Part shown: positions 8,610 to 16,903 of the stretch, one piece after another
Layout of the letters: each line of letters starts with the position of its first letter
Position numbering within the stretch: position 1 is the first letter of the stretch
NCBI GenBank assembly: GCA_965204905.1
Contig: OZ242042.1
Location: forward strand, 434,001 to 498,000
Origin: Bin87 sp965204905
GTDB lineage: Bacteria > Chloroflexota > Dehalococcoidia > Lucifugimonadales > UBA3495
Reading direction: 5' to 3'
DNA length: 64,000 bases
Translations under genes and position numbers: made by a program
Notes under the pieces: model-generated
Told to the model about the DNA's origin: nothing
Databases searched by the model: none
What the model saw: only the letters and a program-made list of their open reading frames with translations

Positions 8610-8619
8610 CAGGGGATTT

Positions 8620-8898
8620 ATGACTGACGAAGAGCGAACCCGCAATATGAACGAAGCTATTGCCCTGATCGAGGGCGTGATCGACGATATTCTGATGGAG
8701 GCCCATCACGCAAAGGAAGGGCCGCTGTCCGCTTCGGACATTGCTCGCCGAACATCTCTGTTCCCAAGCCCGTACCATGCCCAATTCATCACGTGTGTGG
8801 CAAAGATCATGGAAAAGAAAGGGTGCTTGGTCAACCACGGTGCCACTCTCCCGCGCTGGACCACCACCGGAACGTTGTTCGGCAGAGACATCCGGTGA
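8620..8898 (+). CDS. Small hypothetical protein in the peptide array
   Basis: 92 residues beginning MTDEERTRNMNEAIAL, starting 10 bases after the peptide stop with GGGGA before the ATG. The middle (LSASDIARRTSLF, ITCVAKIMEKKGCLV) looks like a winged-helix or HTH arrangement, with an arginine-rich recognition-like helix and a wing-like TLPRWTTTGTLFG end. Likely co-transcribed with the peptide. DNA binding is plausible but unproven; no named family is recognised. Confidence 0.55.
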   Translation: MTDEERTRNMNEAIALIEGVIDDILMEAHHAKEGPLSASDIARRTSLFPSPYHAQFITCVAKIMEKKGCLVNHGATLPRWTTTGTLFGRDIR

Positions 8899-8960
8899 AA
8901 GCCTACACGTCAAGAGGTGCTTTGATGGATGACGCTTAACTTGACGGGCACCTGCGTTCT

Positions 8961-9161
8961 ATGGGCAAAGGATGTTTCAGGGATTACTACCAAGAGTTTC
9001 TGAGCCCGCCCAGGTCGGAGATGATCGGTTTGCTGATAGAAGAGCAGGGATATTCGGAGAAAACAGCACGAAATCGAACCAGCGCGGCGCACAGCATCAT
9101 TCGCGCAGGCAGGGCTGAAGATGCTCTACGAAAATGCGCTTATACGCCAGCCCTACGATGA
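8961..9161 (+). CDS. Small HTH-like hypothetical protein
   Basis: 66 residues. The segment MIGLLIEEQGYSEKTARNRTSAAHSI looks like a short helix-turn-helix ('EGYSEKTARNR') similar to phage and plasmid small regulators. The ATG at 8961 lacks a strong ribosome-binding site. Its TGA stop overlaps the ATG of the next gene (ATGA), indicating translational coupling. Function unknown; a regulatory role is a guess. Confidence 0.45.
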   Translation: MGKGCFRDYYQEFLSPPRSEMIGLLIEEQGYSEKTARNRTSAAHSIIRAGRAEDALRKCAYTPALR

Positions 9162-9451
9162 AGAGGATCGCAGGCTGGAAGATCATCCTCGCATGGTTTG
9201 GGATGGTCTATGTCGGTCTTTCGATGTGGGCGATAGTGATTATCAGCCGGATTCAGCTTGACTGCGGCCCCATCATCGAAGCGAAAACCCCAGCGGGATT
9301 AGAGATTTTTCTCGGTATTCGGTCTGCCGTTTCGCTCGGCGTCGCAATCACTGGATTACTGATTTGGGTCGGGCAAATCGCCCTTGGGCCAAGTCCCGGT
9401 CAAACTTGTGAATTTCAAACGGATATGCTATCACCGGAGGCGCTCAGTTGA
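9158..9451 (+). CDS. Small membrane protein with two TM segments
   Basis: 97 residues from the ATG at 9158 that overlaps the preceding stop; an in-frame ATG at 9134 would add eight residues. Two hydrophobic segments (about residues 8-32 and 53-77) surround a short loop. It belongs to the run of small plus-strand genes downstream of the peptide module. No family recognised. Confidence 0.5.
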   Translation: MKRIAGWKIILAWFGMVYVGLSMWAIVIISRIQLDCGPIIEAKTPAGLEIFLGIRSAVSLGVAITGLLIWVGQIALGPSPGQTCEFQTDMLSPEALS

Positions 9452-9491
9452 TTTTTGCGGCGTGGAAAAAACGACAATATAGGAGTCAACG

Positions 9492-9806
9492 ATGAATATG
9501 GCAGAGCGTAACGCTCGGATGATGGTAGCTGTCAAGATCATGGCTGAAGTTTTCGATGATGCTTGGCAGGAAGCCGAACGAGAGGGTGTGACGTTGAACA
9601 ATCACCAGTTGTGGCGGAGGTGTGGAATGCCTGCGGCGGCGCATGGTGTGCAAGTTATTGAGTTCCTGAAGAAACAGGATTTTCAGTTTCTTGGTTCCAA
9701 GACAACCAATTGGGAGCGCGGGGATTGGAGCACTGTTGAGCATCCAGGAGAGGCACCGCCGCAAGATTTATTTGAGAGGATTCGGAGATCGGCGCGGTAT
9801 TCATAA
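9492..9806 (+). CDS. Small hypothetical protein
   Basis: 104 residues starting MNMAERNARMMVAV, with AGGAG eight bases before the ATG, so translation is well supported. Predicted mostly helical N-terminus, then a mixed C-terminal part (FLKKQDFQFLG, WSTVEHPGEAPP). It may be a winged-helix-like phage or island protein, but no motif identifies it. Lies in the small-ORF array between 8.5 and 10.9 kb. Confidence 0.5.
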   Translation: MNMAERNARMMVAVKIMAEVFDDAWQEAEREGVTLNNHQLWRRCGMPAAAHGVQVIEFLKKQDFQFLGSKTTNWERGDWSTVEHPGEAPPQDLFERIRRSARYS

Positions 9807-9836
9807 CCACCCCGACGCAAATCTTGGGAGAAATCC

Positions 9837-10070
9837 ATGCTGACCGCACATCAAATCACAACCATGACAGAATCGGAGATGGACTCATTCTTGAAGACCA
9901 TCCTGGTCCGATACTTGGAAAAGAAGCACGGCATATTTGACACCAACCTCCTCAATGAGATTTTGAATTTCGCGTTAGAGGAAAGGTTGATCGAGAATCA
10001 AGACAATGGCCAGAAAAACCTTGCGTTGAACCGCATTTATCCAGCGTTGTTCCCCATTCCCGCCGAATGA
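9837..10070 (+). CDS. Module-associated small protein (MLTAHQI family)
   Basis: 77 residues beginning MLTAHQITTMTESEMDSF. Its first 45 or so residues are nearly identical to those of a protein at 51665-51997 (MLNAHQISAMTDTEIDSF, then FLKTILV, YLEKKHGI, DTNLLN). In the second locus that gene follows the hydrophobic peptide by only eight bases. The two copies diverge abruptly after LLN-x-IL, suggesting that one of them has been recombined. The sequence is helical and acidic/basic mixed, with no catalytic motif. Co-occurrence with the peptide and RNA element in both loci suggests a functional link, possibly an immunity or regulatory partner. Confidence 0.6.
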   Translation: MLTAHQITTMTESEMDSFLKTILVRYLEKKHGIFDTNLLNEILNFALEERLIENQDNGQKNLALNRIYPALFPIPAE

Positions 10071-10168
10071 TGCGTAACGACAACGGGATCAGCGGCTGGG
10101 GTTGTTTCTGGATTTTGGTGGGTGTATTTTCCATGCTCTGCTTGGGACTGCTGGCTATGATGGGTTAG
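10067..10168 (+). CDS. 33-residue membrane peptide coupled by ATGA
   Basis: The ATG overlaps the TGA of the preceding gene. The product begins MMRNDNGISGWGCFW and continues as one transmembrane helix (ILVGVFSMLCLGLLAMMG). A soluble-looking frame (about 10102-10479) overlaps it out of frame, so this could be the N-terminal anchor of a frameshifted protein rather than an independent peptide. Confidence 0.4.
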   Translation: MMRNDNGISGWGCFWILVGVFSMLCLGLLAMMG

Positions 10169-10227
10169 CCTGCCGCCCTACCACGCAATTTCAAACGGAA
10201 CCGCCGGATCTGTTTGCTGATTGGGAA

Positions 10228-10479
10228 ATGCGCGCCCACATGGCCTTTCAGCATGGGCTTCAAAGAGCGCACACAGACACCGACTCCGTGGTTGCGGAGC
10301 AGTACGTGCACGTCCACGATGAGGAATCAACCGTCAACGGGCGCACACTCCGGTGGGGCGATATGGTCGAGGTCAAGAAGGGGCGAGTAGTGCTTCATGT
10401 GCTCGGCGGCATCTATCCACCAAGCGGCACGATCGCGTTGACGCGCAAGGTTTCGGGAGTCATTGAACCGTACGGATGA
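10228..10479 (+). CDS. Small hypothetical protein, start uncertain
   Basis: 83 residues from the ATG at 10228; the frame is open back to 10102, where it would overlap the 33-residue membrane peptide. The sequence (AEQYVHVHDEESTVNGRTLRWGDMVEVKKGRVVLHVLGG) is beta-rich, like a small SH3- or KOW-like fold. No good ribosome-binding site supports either start. A single-base frameshift joining it to the preceding membrane segment is a reasonable alternative. Function unknown. Confidence 0.4.
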   Translation: MRAHMAFQHGLQRAHTDTDSVVAEQYVHVHDEESTVNGRTLRWGDMVEVKKGRVVLHVLGGIYPPSGTIALTRKVSGVIEPYG

Positions 10480-10540
10480 ATCCCAATGACAACATCAATC
10501 GGTCATTCAGACGTGCTGGACGTGTGATCTTGGAAGCGCT

Positions 10541-10852
10541 TTGCGGACCTACTTCTTCCTGCTGATCCTCCTCTGGTGGCTCCTGCTGGCCTTGACCTTC
10601 GTTCCCGCGCTGGCAACGGGCTTGGTCTGCGCTTGGCGCATGGCCGGCGTGAGTTGGCGCAAGGGGATGCTGGCCGGACTCGCCGGCGGTTGCGTCGGCG
10701 TCGCCTGCTCGATCGGCTGGTATTGGTTCGAGGGGCAGTTGCTGCCCCAAAACGACCTGCTCTTCATCGGCTACTTCATGCTGCCCATCCCCAGCGCCGC
10801 CACCGCCTGGGCAATCTGCCGACGCTGGCGACGCCAACCGGCTGCGGCGTAG
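10541..10852 (+). CDS. Small integral membrane protein
   Basis: 103 residues from a TTG start. Three hydrophobic segments (about 4-30, 43-62 and 72-92) with a basic C-terminus (RRWRRQPAAA) that should face the cytoplasm. No strong ribosome-binding site. It closes the small-ORF array. No family recognised. Confidence 0.45.
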   Translation: MRTYFFLLILLWWLLLALTFVPALATGLVCAWRMAGVSWRKGMLAGLAGGCVGVACSIGWYWFEGQLLPQNDLLFIGYFMLPIPSAATAWAICRRWRRQPAAA

Positions 10853-11054
10853 CATCCATGAATCTGGCAGGCTTCTGTTCTTACATGAGCAGCTGTGGAT
10901 CCACTTCACCACGCTCGCTGAGATTGCCGGCATTGCCGATAGGTTCTCTGCTTGGGATTGACAGATTCATCACGTAATGCAATACTAATTATCAATAAAT
11001 CGCATTGCGCAAGCGAGCAGCATACCACTCAATACTATCAAGGAGGTGCCCCCA

Positions 11055-11519
11055 ATGTTCATCAGAGCATCACTCCAAACTCTCCGCCCCCCGGCTGTCG
11101 TTGCCCTGCTGGCCACCGTCATGCTTGGACTGGCGATTGCGCTACCCCTGCTGGGCGTACCAATGGCACTGGCGTCGCACGGCGCCCCCGGCGACGCTCC
11201 TGGCAAGGTCGCCGGCGTCACCGTTACTGGGGACCAGGAGAACCCTGGCAGTATAGACGTCGCCTGGGATGCCGCGACGCCCGGAGCGGCCCCCATCACG
11301 GACTACATAGTGTTCGTGGAGAATGCGGCCGACGAGACGGACTATCGAACGGTGACGATCACCACCTCCGGCCCGAACCCGTCCCCCGGGGAACTGGAAT
11401 GCAGCATCGGCGGCCTGCGCAGCGGGGCGACCTATGACGTGAAGGTGCGAGCCAGGAACCTGATCGGGGAAAGGGGCCCCTGGTCTGACGCCGTTCAGAT
11501 CACCCTGGCCGGCGGTTGA
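11055..11519 (+). CDS. Secreted single-Fn3 protein
   Basis: 154 residues. The ATG at 11055 is preceded by AAGGAGGTG. A signal peptide (hydrophobic VVALLATVMLGLAIALPLL, cleaved near ALASHG) is followed by one fibronectin-III domain: GKVAGVTVTG, GSIDVAWDAA, ITDYIVFVE, and the typical LRSGATYDVKVRARN and GPWSDAVQI strands. It resembles the Fn3 part of the transporter-like fusion at 15.1 kb. It ends at a bidirectional hairpin. Probably extracellular; partner unknown. Confidence 0.75.
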   Translation: MFIRASLQTLRPPAVVALLATVMLGLAIALPLLGVPMALASHGAPGDAPGKVAGVTVTGDQENPGSIDVAWDAATPGAAPITDYIVFVENAADETDYRTVTITTSGPNPSPGELECSIGGLRSGATYDVKVRARNLIGERGPWSDAVQITLAGG

Positions 11520-11587
11520 TGCGCCACCGGCGTCAGCCGGAACCGGTCCCCGACCGGGGAATGACCTTCCGGCCCGCCCAACCCGAT

Positions 11588-11623
11588 GATGAGGGCGTCC
11601 GGCCAAGACCGGACGCCCTCATC
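11588..11623. terminator. Bidirectional hairpin between convergent genes
   Basis: Perfect 15-pair stem (GATGAGGGCGTCCGG with its complement) and a six-base loop between the plus-strand Fn3 gene and the minus-strand sensor kinase. No long U-run, but position and strength suit a shared transcription stop. Confidence 0.6.
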
Positions 11624-11653
11624 CGGTGCGGTAGCCTTGAAGCCGGCGCACCG

Positions 11654-14101
11654 TCAGGAGGCATCATCCGCGTCGGGTGATATGGTCGATGACGAGGATA
11701 ATGGCGGTCCGCCACTCTCCCCCATGGGCATGCGGTATCCCGCCCGGGGTTCGGTGATGATGTACTTGGAGTTGGTGGCTGAATCCCCCAGCTTGCGGCG
11801 CAGGCGCTTCACCACGTCCCGCAGCAGCCCGCCCTCGCCCACCCGCTCCGGACCCCACACCCGCTGTAGCAGCATGCTCTGGCTCAGCACCCGCGGGGCA
11901 TGCACCGCCAACTCGTAGAGCACCGCGTACTCCGTGCCCGTCAGCTCCACCGGCTCGCCGTTCCGAGCGACCCCGCGCCGGGCGTAGTCGATGCTTAGTC
12001 CCGCCACGTCGTAGGATGCCGACGGCTCCCCCGCGAAGGGTTCCAGCCGCTTGCGCAGGGCGGCCCGGATCCGGGCCGCCAACTCCGTGGGCGAAAAGGG
12101 CTTGACCAGGTAGTCGGCGGCCCCCATGTCCAGAGCCCGGGCCACCGTCTCGTCCTGGCCGTACACCGAGAGGAAGATCACCGGCACGTCGGCCGTCCGC
12201 CGCACGTCGTTCATCAGCTCGATGCCGTCCCGGTCGGGCAGCACCAGGTCCAGCAGCGCCAGGTGCGGCTTCTCCTCGGCCATCAGCCGGGGCACGTCGG
12301 CGGGGTCTCCGGTGACGACGGGCGCGTAGCCCGCCTTGGTGAGGGTGTCCCGGACGTAGTGCAAAGACTGAGGGTCGTCGTCCACCGCTAGGACCCGTAC
12401 CCGTTCCCTTGTCGTCCTCCTGGTCCGGCTCGCTGGGGACGGTGGAGCCGGCGGAGCGGCGGCAACGATACCCTCCGCCACGGGCAGCGTGAAGGTGAAC
12501 CGCGCACCCAGGCCGGGGCCGTCGCTCTCGGCCTGGATGCGCCCACCGTGGGCTTCCACGATCCCCTTGCAGATAGCGAGACCCAATCCCGAGCCTTCCA
12601 CGCCGGACGATATGCCCCGGTCGAAAGCGCGCGAGAATTTACGGAACAGCTCCGGCAGCATTTCGGCCGGTATGCCCCGCCCCCGGTCGGAGACGGACAC
12701 CGCGACGTGGACGCCGTCCCGCCGCGCGCTGACCACGATGGGCGACCCCTCGGGGGAGTAGCCAATGGCGTTGGAGAGCAGGTTGTTCAGCACCTGGACG
12801 ATGCGCCGTTTGTCGGCCATCACCAGGGGCAGGTCCTCAGCCAGTTCAACACCCAGGGGGTTCCTGGCGCCCCCGCTCGCGAACCTGGTCCCGGTCTCCT
12901 CCACCAGCGCCTGTAAATCCGTGGGTTCAGGGTCAATGGACAGGGTGCCCGTCTCGATGCGGGCCACGTCCAGCAGGTCGCCGATGAGAAAGCGCATCTG
13001 GTCCGACTGGTCGCGGATGATGCGGTGGAACTGGGCCGTCTCCGCCGGGTCCAGCTCCCCCGCCGCCTCCAGCAGCGTGTTCACCGACCCCTTGACCGCC
13101 GCCAATGGCGTCCTGAGCTCGTGGCTCACCATCGCCAGGAACTCGGCCCGCAGCCGCTCCTGCTCTTCCAGGGGCGTCAGGTCCTGCAGGGTCACCACAA
13201 AGGACGCCAGTTGCCCCTCCTCCGAGTGGATGGGCGTGGCGTTGAGCAGGACGCTGACGCTGCGCCCGTCGGGCACCCGCAGCTGGATCTCCTCAGCCCG
13301 CACCGTCTCCCCGGTACGGAACAGCTCGGCCAGGGGCAACTCCCGCAGGGAAACCTCCCTGCCGTCTCCCCGCACGCAGGTGACCACCTCCAGGAGGTCC
13401 TCCGCCCCCTGTCCCTCGTCTCGCAACTTTTCAACCAGGCGCAAGGCCTCCCGGTTGACCGACACCGGCATTCCAGTGGTTGCATCAAAGACCACCACGC
13501 CCACGGGAGAGGTGTTGACTAGGGCTTCCAGGTCGGCCCGGGCGCGTTGCTCCTCCCGGTGGGTGCCGGCGTTGGCGATGACCAATGCCGCCTGGGATGC
13601 GAACATCACCAACGTCTCCTCGTCGGCCAGAGTGAACTCCGCCCCGTCCTCCCGGTCCCCCACGAAGACCTGGCCCACCCGTTCGCCCCGGTGGAACATG
13701 GGTGCCGCCATGAACCGGAATACCCCCACCGGCAGGGGGATGGTGAAGTCCGTGAAGCCCAGGCCCCGCACGTATTCCGCCAGGTCAGGCAGGCGCAGGG
13801 GTTCGGACATCTCCGTAAGGGCCTGGAAGATGCGCAAGCCCTCGGGCATCAGCCAGAGCCGCTCGGACTCCCCGGCGTTCAACCCCGAGGACAGAAAGTG
13901 CTGGACTCCGCCGTTATCGTCCAGCAGCGTCATCACCCCGTAGCGAGCTGAGGTCAGGGAGCGGGCCGAGTCCAGGACGCCCTGTAGCACCTGGTCGAAG
14001 TCCAGGCTCTCGTTGATGCGGAGACTGGCCTGACTCAGGCGGGACAAACGCTCCCGCAGGGCCTCCATCTCCCGGTCCCGTTGATCTGACTGCTGCGCCA
14101 T
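11654..14101 (-). CDS. Hybrid GAF-PAS histidine kinase with receiver and winged-helix output
   Basis: 815 residues; the ATG at 14099-14101 follows a G-rich ribosome-binding site. Domains in order: coiled N-terminus, GAF about 30-175, PAS about 190-310, HisKA with SHELRTPL (phospho-His H327), HATPase_c about 430-540 (N box VLNNLLSNAIGY, DRGRGIP, GSGLGLAI), a linker, receiver about 568-685 (VDDD acidic pocket, phospho-acceptor D618 in LLDLVLPD, K667 in VKPF), and an OmpR/PhoB-type winged helix about 700-795 (LTGTEYAVLYELA, RDVVKRLRRKLGD, AGYRMP). Sensing, phosphotransfer and DNA binding are therefore on one soluble chain. No membrane segment, so the signal is probably cytoplasmic. Targets unknown. 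The frame is open upstream of the chosen start, but that part translates to non-family sequence. Confidence 0.85.
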   Translation of the reverse strand: MAQQSDQRDREMEALRERLSRLSQASLRINESLDFDQVLQGVLDSARSLTSARYGVMTLLDDNGGVQHFLSSGLNAGESERLWLMPEGLRIFQALTEMSEPLRLPDLAEYVRGLGFTDFTIPLPVGVFRFMAAPMFHRGERVGQVFVGDREDGAEFTLADEETLVMFASQAALVIANAGTHREEQRARADLEALVNTSPVGVVVFDATTGMPVSVNREALRLVEKLRDEGQGAEDLLEVVTCVRGDGREVSLRELPLAELFRTGETVRAEEIQLRVPDGRSVSVLLNATPIHSEEGQLASFVVTLQDLTPLEEQERLRAEFLAMVSHELRTPLAAVKGSVNTLLEAAGELDPAETAQFHRIIRDQSDQMRFLIGDLLDVARIETGTLSIDPEPTDLQALVEETGTRFASGGARNPLGVELAEDLPLVMADKRRIVQVLNNLLSNAIGYSPEGSPIVVSARRDGVHVAVSVSDRGRGIPAEMLPELFRKFSRAFDRGISSGVEGSGLGLAICKGIVEAHGGRIQAESDGPGLGARFTFTLPVAEGIVAAAPPAPPSPASRTRRTTRERVRVLAVDDDPQSLHYVRDTLTKAGYAPVVTGDPADVPRLMAEEKPHLALLDLVLPDRDGIELMNDVRRTADVPVIFLSVYGQDETVARALDMGAADYLVKPFSPTELAARIRAALRKRLEPFAGEPSASYDVAGLSIDYARRGVARNGEPVELTGTEYAVLYELAVHAPRVLSQSMLLQRVWGPERVGEGGLLRDVVKRLRRKLGDSATNSKYIITEPRAGYRMPMGESGGPPLSSSSTISPDADDAS

Positions 14102-14283
14102 ATTTTTCCCCCTTGGCGGCAACCGCGCCGCGACTTGTCGCACCGCCTTGTCGGGCCATCGCCGTGCCCTGGCCAACATGATTATACAAGAAAACACACG
14201 AAAGTTGACCTGAATGCTACTCGCATACTCCCTATTTCCCTGGAGACCCTTTTTCGCCAGTGATGTAGGACAGGGACCGCACC

Positions 14284-14475
14284 GTGTCGCTTTTCCGGGA
14301 GCGAGACACCGGCGCCCGCTGCCGACCGCTGGATCATGCCAGAGCCAAGCTTCAACAGGGCCCGTGCCCGTCGGTCGGACCTGCCGGTTGCCATGGCGTG
14401 GACCTGGAAACCTACGCCGCGTTGAGCATCGCGGAATACTGGCGGTTCGACGAAGAGGACCCACGCCACCATCAC
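14284..14475 (+). pseudogene. Uma2-family endonuclease remnant
   Basis: One frame contains DLETYAALSIAEYWRFDEED, which matches the core of Uma2-family (DUF820) restriction-like proteins, where a similar 'YA-L-I-EYWRFD' segment is conserved. Neither the N-terminal region nor the catalytic D/E-x-K part is recognisable. Only a fragment remains, followed by a broken Fn3 fragment in another frame. Confidence 0.45.
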
Positions 14476-14479
14476 TCTG

Positions 14480-14791
14480 CCGATGGTGCTGCCTGGCCCG
14501 GTGGTGGGCCTGGAACTGACGGCCATGGTGGACAGCGTGGCGGTGAGGTGGTAGGTCCCGGAGACGGGCGGTTCGCCCGACGGCTACATCGTGCATCTGA
14601 AACCTGAAGACGGCGGCAAGGGTAAGACGAAGACGCCCAAGGCGAAGAAGACCTCGGCGACCTTCAAGAACCTGCAATCCGGTCAGACCTACGAAGTCTG
14701 GGTGCGGGCGCAAAACGAGGCCGGCAAGGGCGAGTGGATCCACGCCAGCATCGCCCTGCCACAAGAGGCAGACGGCCAGAGGGGACAATGA
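14480..14791 (+). pseudogene. Fn3-domain remnant with in-frame amber codon
   Basis: The reading frame gives VVGLELTAMVDSVAVRW, then TAG, then VPETGGSPDGYIVHL, and continues through YEVWVRAQNEAGKGEW to a stop at 14791. That is one fibronectin-III domain with a nonsense codon inside a beta strand. No signal peptide precedes it. It ends just before a strong terminator, as if it were the 3' end of a former secreted-protein gene. Confidence 0.55.
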
Positions 14792-14816
14792 TCCGTCCGG
14801 CAGGTCAATCTAAAAA

Positions 14817-14852
14817 GGAGGCGCCCTGCCAATGCTGGGCGCCTCCTTTTTT
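14817..14852 (+). terminator. Intrinsic terminator
   Basis: Ten-pair stem GGAGGCGCCC/GGGCGCCTCC followed by six U residues, 25 bases after the Fn3 remnant stop. A run of five A on the other side suggests it also works on the minus strand. Confidence 0.8.
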
Positions 14853-14895
14853 ATTCCACCCTTTGCCTGGCGGATGGCGACGGCTGAGAGTTGTA

Positions 14896-14970
14896 GCGTA
14901 AATACACATATAAACACACATAAACTCATTTTAAAAATACTTATATCATAGGTTTAATGGGGTATTATCA
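14896..14970 (+). promoter_or_regulatory. AT-rich promoter-like block, copy 1
   Basis: Sharply AT-rich in a GC-rich background. Shares GTAAATACACAT, TAAACACA and AAAAATACTTA, in the same order and spacing, with the block at 17028-17100 upstream of another gene. Lies about 130 bases before the Fn3-transporter fusion. Exact -35/-10 boxes cannot be fixed. Confidence 0.5.
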
Positions 14971-15099
14971 ACTCCCCACCGGTTCCCGCAGCTGGCACGC
15001 CAACCAAAGGGTCCGGTGGAGCGGGCGCCGGGGAACCGTCGTTGCCGATGGTTCCAAGCTCACGGCGCCGGGCGTTTACGAGGAGTAAAGGAGTTGAAA

Positions 15100-16869
15100 A
15101 TGAGCAAATCGACAAAGATTGTCCCACTACTTGTCCTGGTGGCAACGCTGCTAATCGCCGGGATAGCCGCCACGCCGGCGACGCTGATGGCGCCGGAGCA
15201 ACCGACCGTCACCGCTACCGATAACCCTGGCGAGTTGCAGGTAAGTTGGAACCAAGTTCCCGGCGCGCAGCACTATACCGTCGGCTACGCCAGCCCGGAC
15301 GAAATGAACCGGATGGCCGACGCCGGCCGGAATGGCCTGGACGCCTTTTATTACGTTACCGTTGAGGCGACTAATACCAGCCACACCTTCACCGGCCTGG
15401 AGCCGGAAACCGTTTATTGGGTGACGGTGGGCGCGCAAACCGAAAGATTCCGGGCCACCGACCTAGTATGGGCCCGGCAGTTTGCGGAAGTGACCACCGC
15501 AGGCCAGCATGGTGACGGCTTCTGCCCGATAACGGGACTGCCGCTGGGAGAACAGGGTTACCTGAGCGTTGGCGATACGGCAACCTTCGGTGAATACTCT
15601 ATCAGGCTCACGGGTAGCAGTACACCGGAGAAGGTAACGTTCACGCGGTCAGACGGTACAAAATACGATAGGGAATCTCCACCGGGCCGCCGATGGCTTC
15701 GCATTTACCTTTATCTGGACAACGATAGAAGTTCCAAGGTCACTCTCACGCGTGGTCTCGACTTTATCCTGAACACTGACGCCGGAAACGCATTTTCATG
15801 GTCTCAAGAAAGGGCCGTCGAGCCGGGGGAAATGGACGATAACTTCCTGACGTTCGACGTGCCGCAGGACGCCACCACCGCTGTGTTGGCGCTGAGACCT
15901 TCCAGCGCCGATTCCCCACAACTTTTCCGAATCTCTATTGCGGACCTTGTATTCGGCGACCTCAACTGGAGCAGCGCGCTGATTCAGAACCGCATCGCGC
16001 AGTACATCGTTGAAAAGGGCTACGGCTACTCCACTGGCGTACGGTTCGGCGCAACATCAACGCTTATTCAGAGCCTGAGTAGTGGGGAGACCGATGTATT
16101 TATGGAGCTTTGGCCGCCCAACCAGGAAGAAGCCTATATGCAGGCCACCGCAGCCGGCGAAGTCATTTCCCTGGGTGAAAACTACCGCGACTGGCAGTCC
16201 GCGTTTGTGATTCCGGCCTACTTGCAGGAGCAATACCCCGAACTGGACAGCGTGGAAGACCTGAAAGACCCGCAGTATCGCCAGTTATTCGCCACCGCCG
16301 AAACGGGAGATAAAGCGCGCCTGGTTTCCTGCGTGGTCGGCTGGGCCTGCGAGACCGTCAACGCCGCTCAAGTCGAAGGTTATGGCTTGTCCGATCACGT
16401 TGCAATCATCAACCCCGGCGACCACGCGGCCCTGAACGCCGACCTGCGTGGCGCATACGAGCGTGGCGAACCGTGGCTCGGCTACCAGTGGGGCACCAAC
16501 GATACGGCGCTGCTATTTGACCTGGTGCGGCTGGAAGAGCCACCGTACAGCGATGAATGTTGGGCGACTACCAAGGCCTGCGCCTACGAGGATAGTACGG
16601 TCCTGATTGCGGCTAACTATAGTCTGCCCGAGAACGCGCCGGACGTGGCTGAAATGCTGCGCAAATGGGACTTTGCCATTGACCCGATCTACAAAGGAAT
16701 TGTCAGATGGCAGGACCAAAACCCGGAAGCCGACGTCAACGCTACCGCCCTCTGGTGGCTGAACAACAACGCCGACATCTGGGAGCAGTGGGTTACTGAC
16801 GCGGCGGCAACATCCATCCGAGCTGCCTTGGCAGCGGGTGAAACTCCTGACGGCTGGCCCGACGAGTAG
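15100..16869 (+). CDS. Fn3 fused to glycine-betaine-type (OpuAC) binding domain
   Basis: 589 residues; AAGGAG precedes the ATG at 15100. A signal peptide (LVLVATLLIAGIAATPA) leads into an Fn3 domain at about residues 35-135 (PTVTATDNPGELQVSW, TFTGLEPETVYWVTVGA). A beta-rich middle of about 130 residues follows. From about residue 285 to the end is an OpuAC-type periplasmic binding domain (NWSSALIQNRIAQYIVEKG, SLSSGETDVFMELWPPN, IPAYLQEQYPELDSVEDL, GYQWGTNDTALLFDLVRLEEPPY). OpuAC proteins capture quaternary amines for ABC uptake. No permease or ATPase gene is adjacent, so the fusion may work as an extracellular binder or with a distant transporter. Aromatic residues near the pocket (W, Y) are present but cannot be assigned to ligand contacts here. 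Confidence 0.8.
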   Translation: MSKSTKIVPLLVLVATLLIAGIAATPATLMAPEQPTVTATDNPGELQVSWNQVPGAQHYTVGYASPDEMNRMADAGRNGLDAFYYVTVEATNTSHTFTGLEPETVYWVTVGAQTERFRATDLVWARQFAEVTTAGQHGDGFCPITGLPLGEQGYLSVGDTATFGEYSIRLTGSSTPEKVTFTRSDGTKYDRESPPGRRWLRIYLYLDNDRSSKVTLTRGLDFILNTDAGNAFSWSQERAVEPGEMDDNFLTFDVPQDATTAVLALRPSSADSPQLFRISIADLVFGDLNWSSALIQNRIAQYIVEKGYGYSTGVRFGATSTLIQSLSSGETDVFMELWPPNQEEAYMQATAAGEVISLGENYRDWQSAFVIPAYLQEQYPELDSVEDLKDPQYRQLFATAETGDKARLVSCVVGWACETVNAAQVEGYGLSDHVAIINPGDHAALNADLRGAYERGEPWLGYQWGTNDTALLFDLVRLEEPPYSDECWATTKACAYEDSTVLIAANYSLPENAPDVAEMLRKWDFAIDPIYKGIVRWQDQNPEADVNATALWWLNNNADIWEQWVTDAAATSIRAALAAGETPDGWPDE

Positions 16870-16903
16870 CCGGTCTTTGAACTTCGCCGGTATCCAGCGA
16901 GTA

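Noticed and set aside
14102..14788. Upstream extension of the sensor-kinase frame
   Set aside because: The extra 229 codons overlap Fn3 and Uma2 remnants on the other strand and translate to arginine/histidine-rich non-domain sequence. The ATG at 14101 has a ribosome-binding site.
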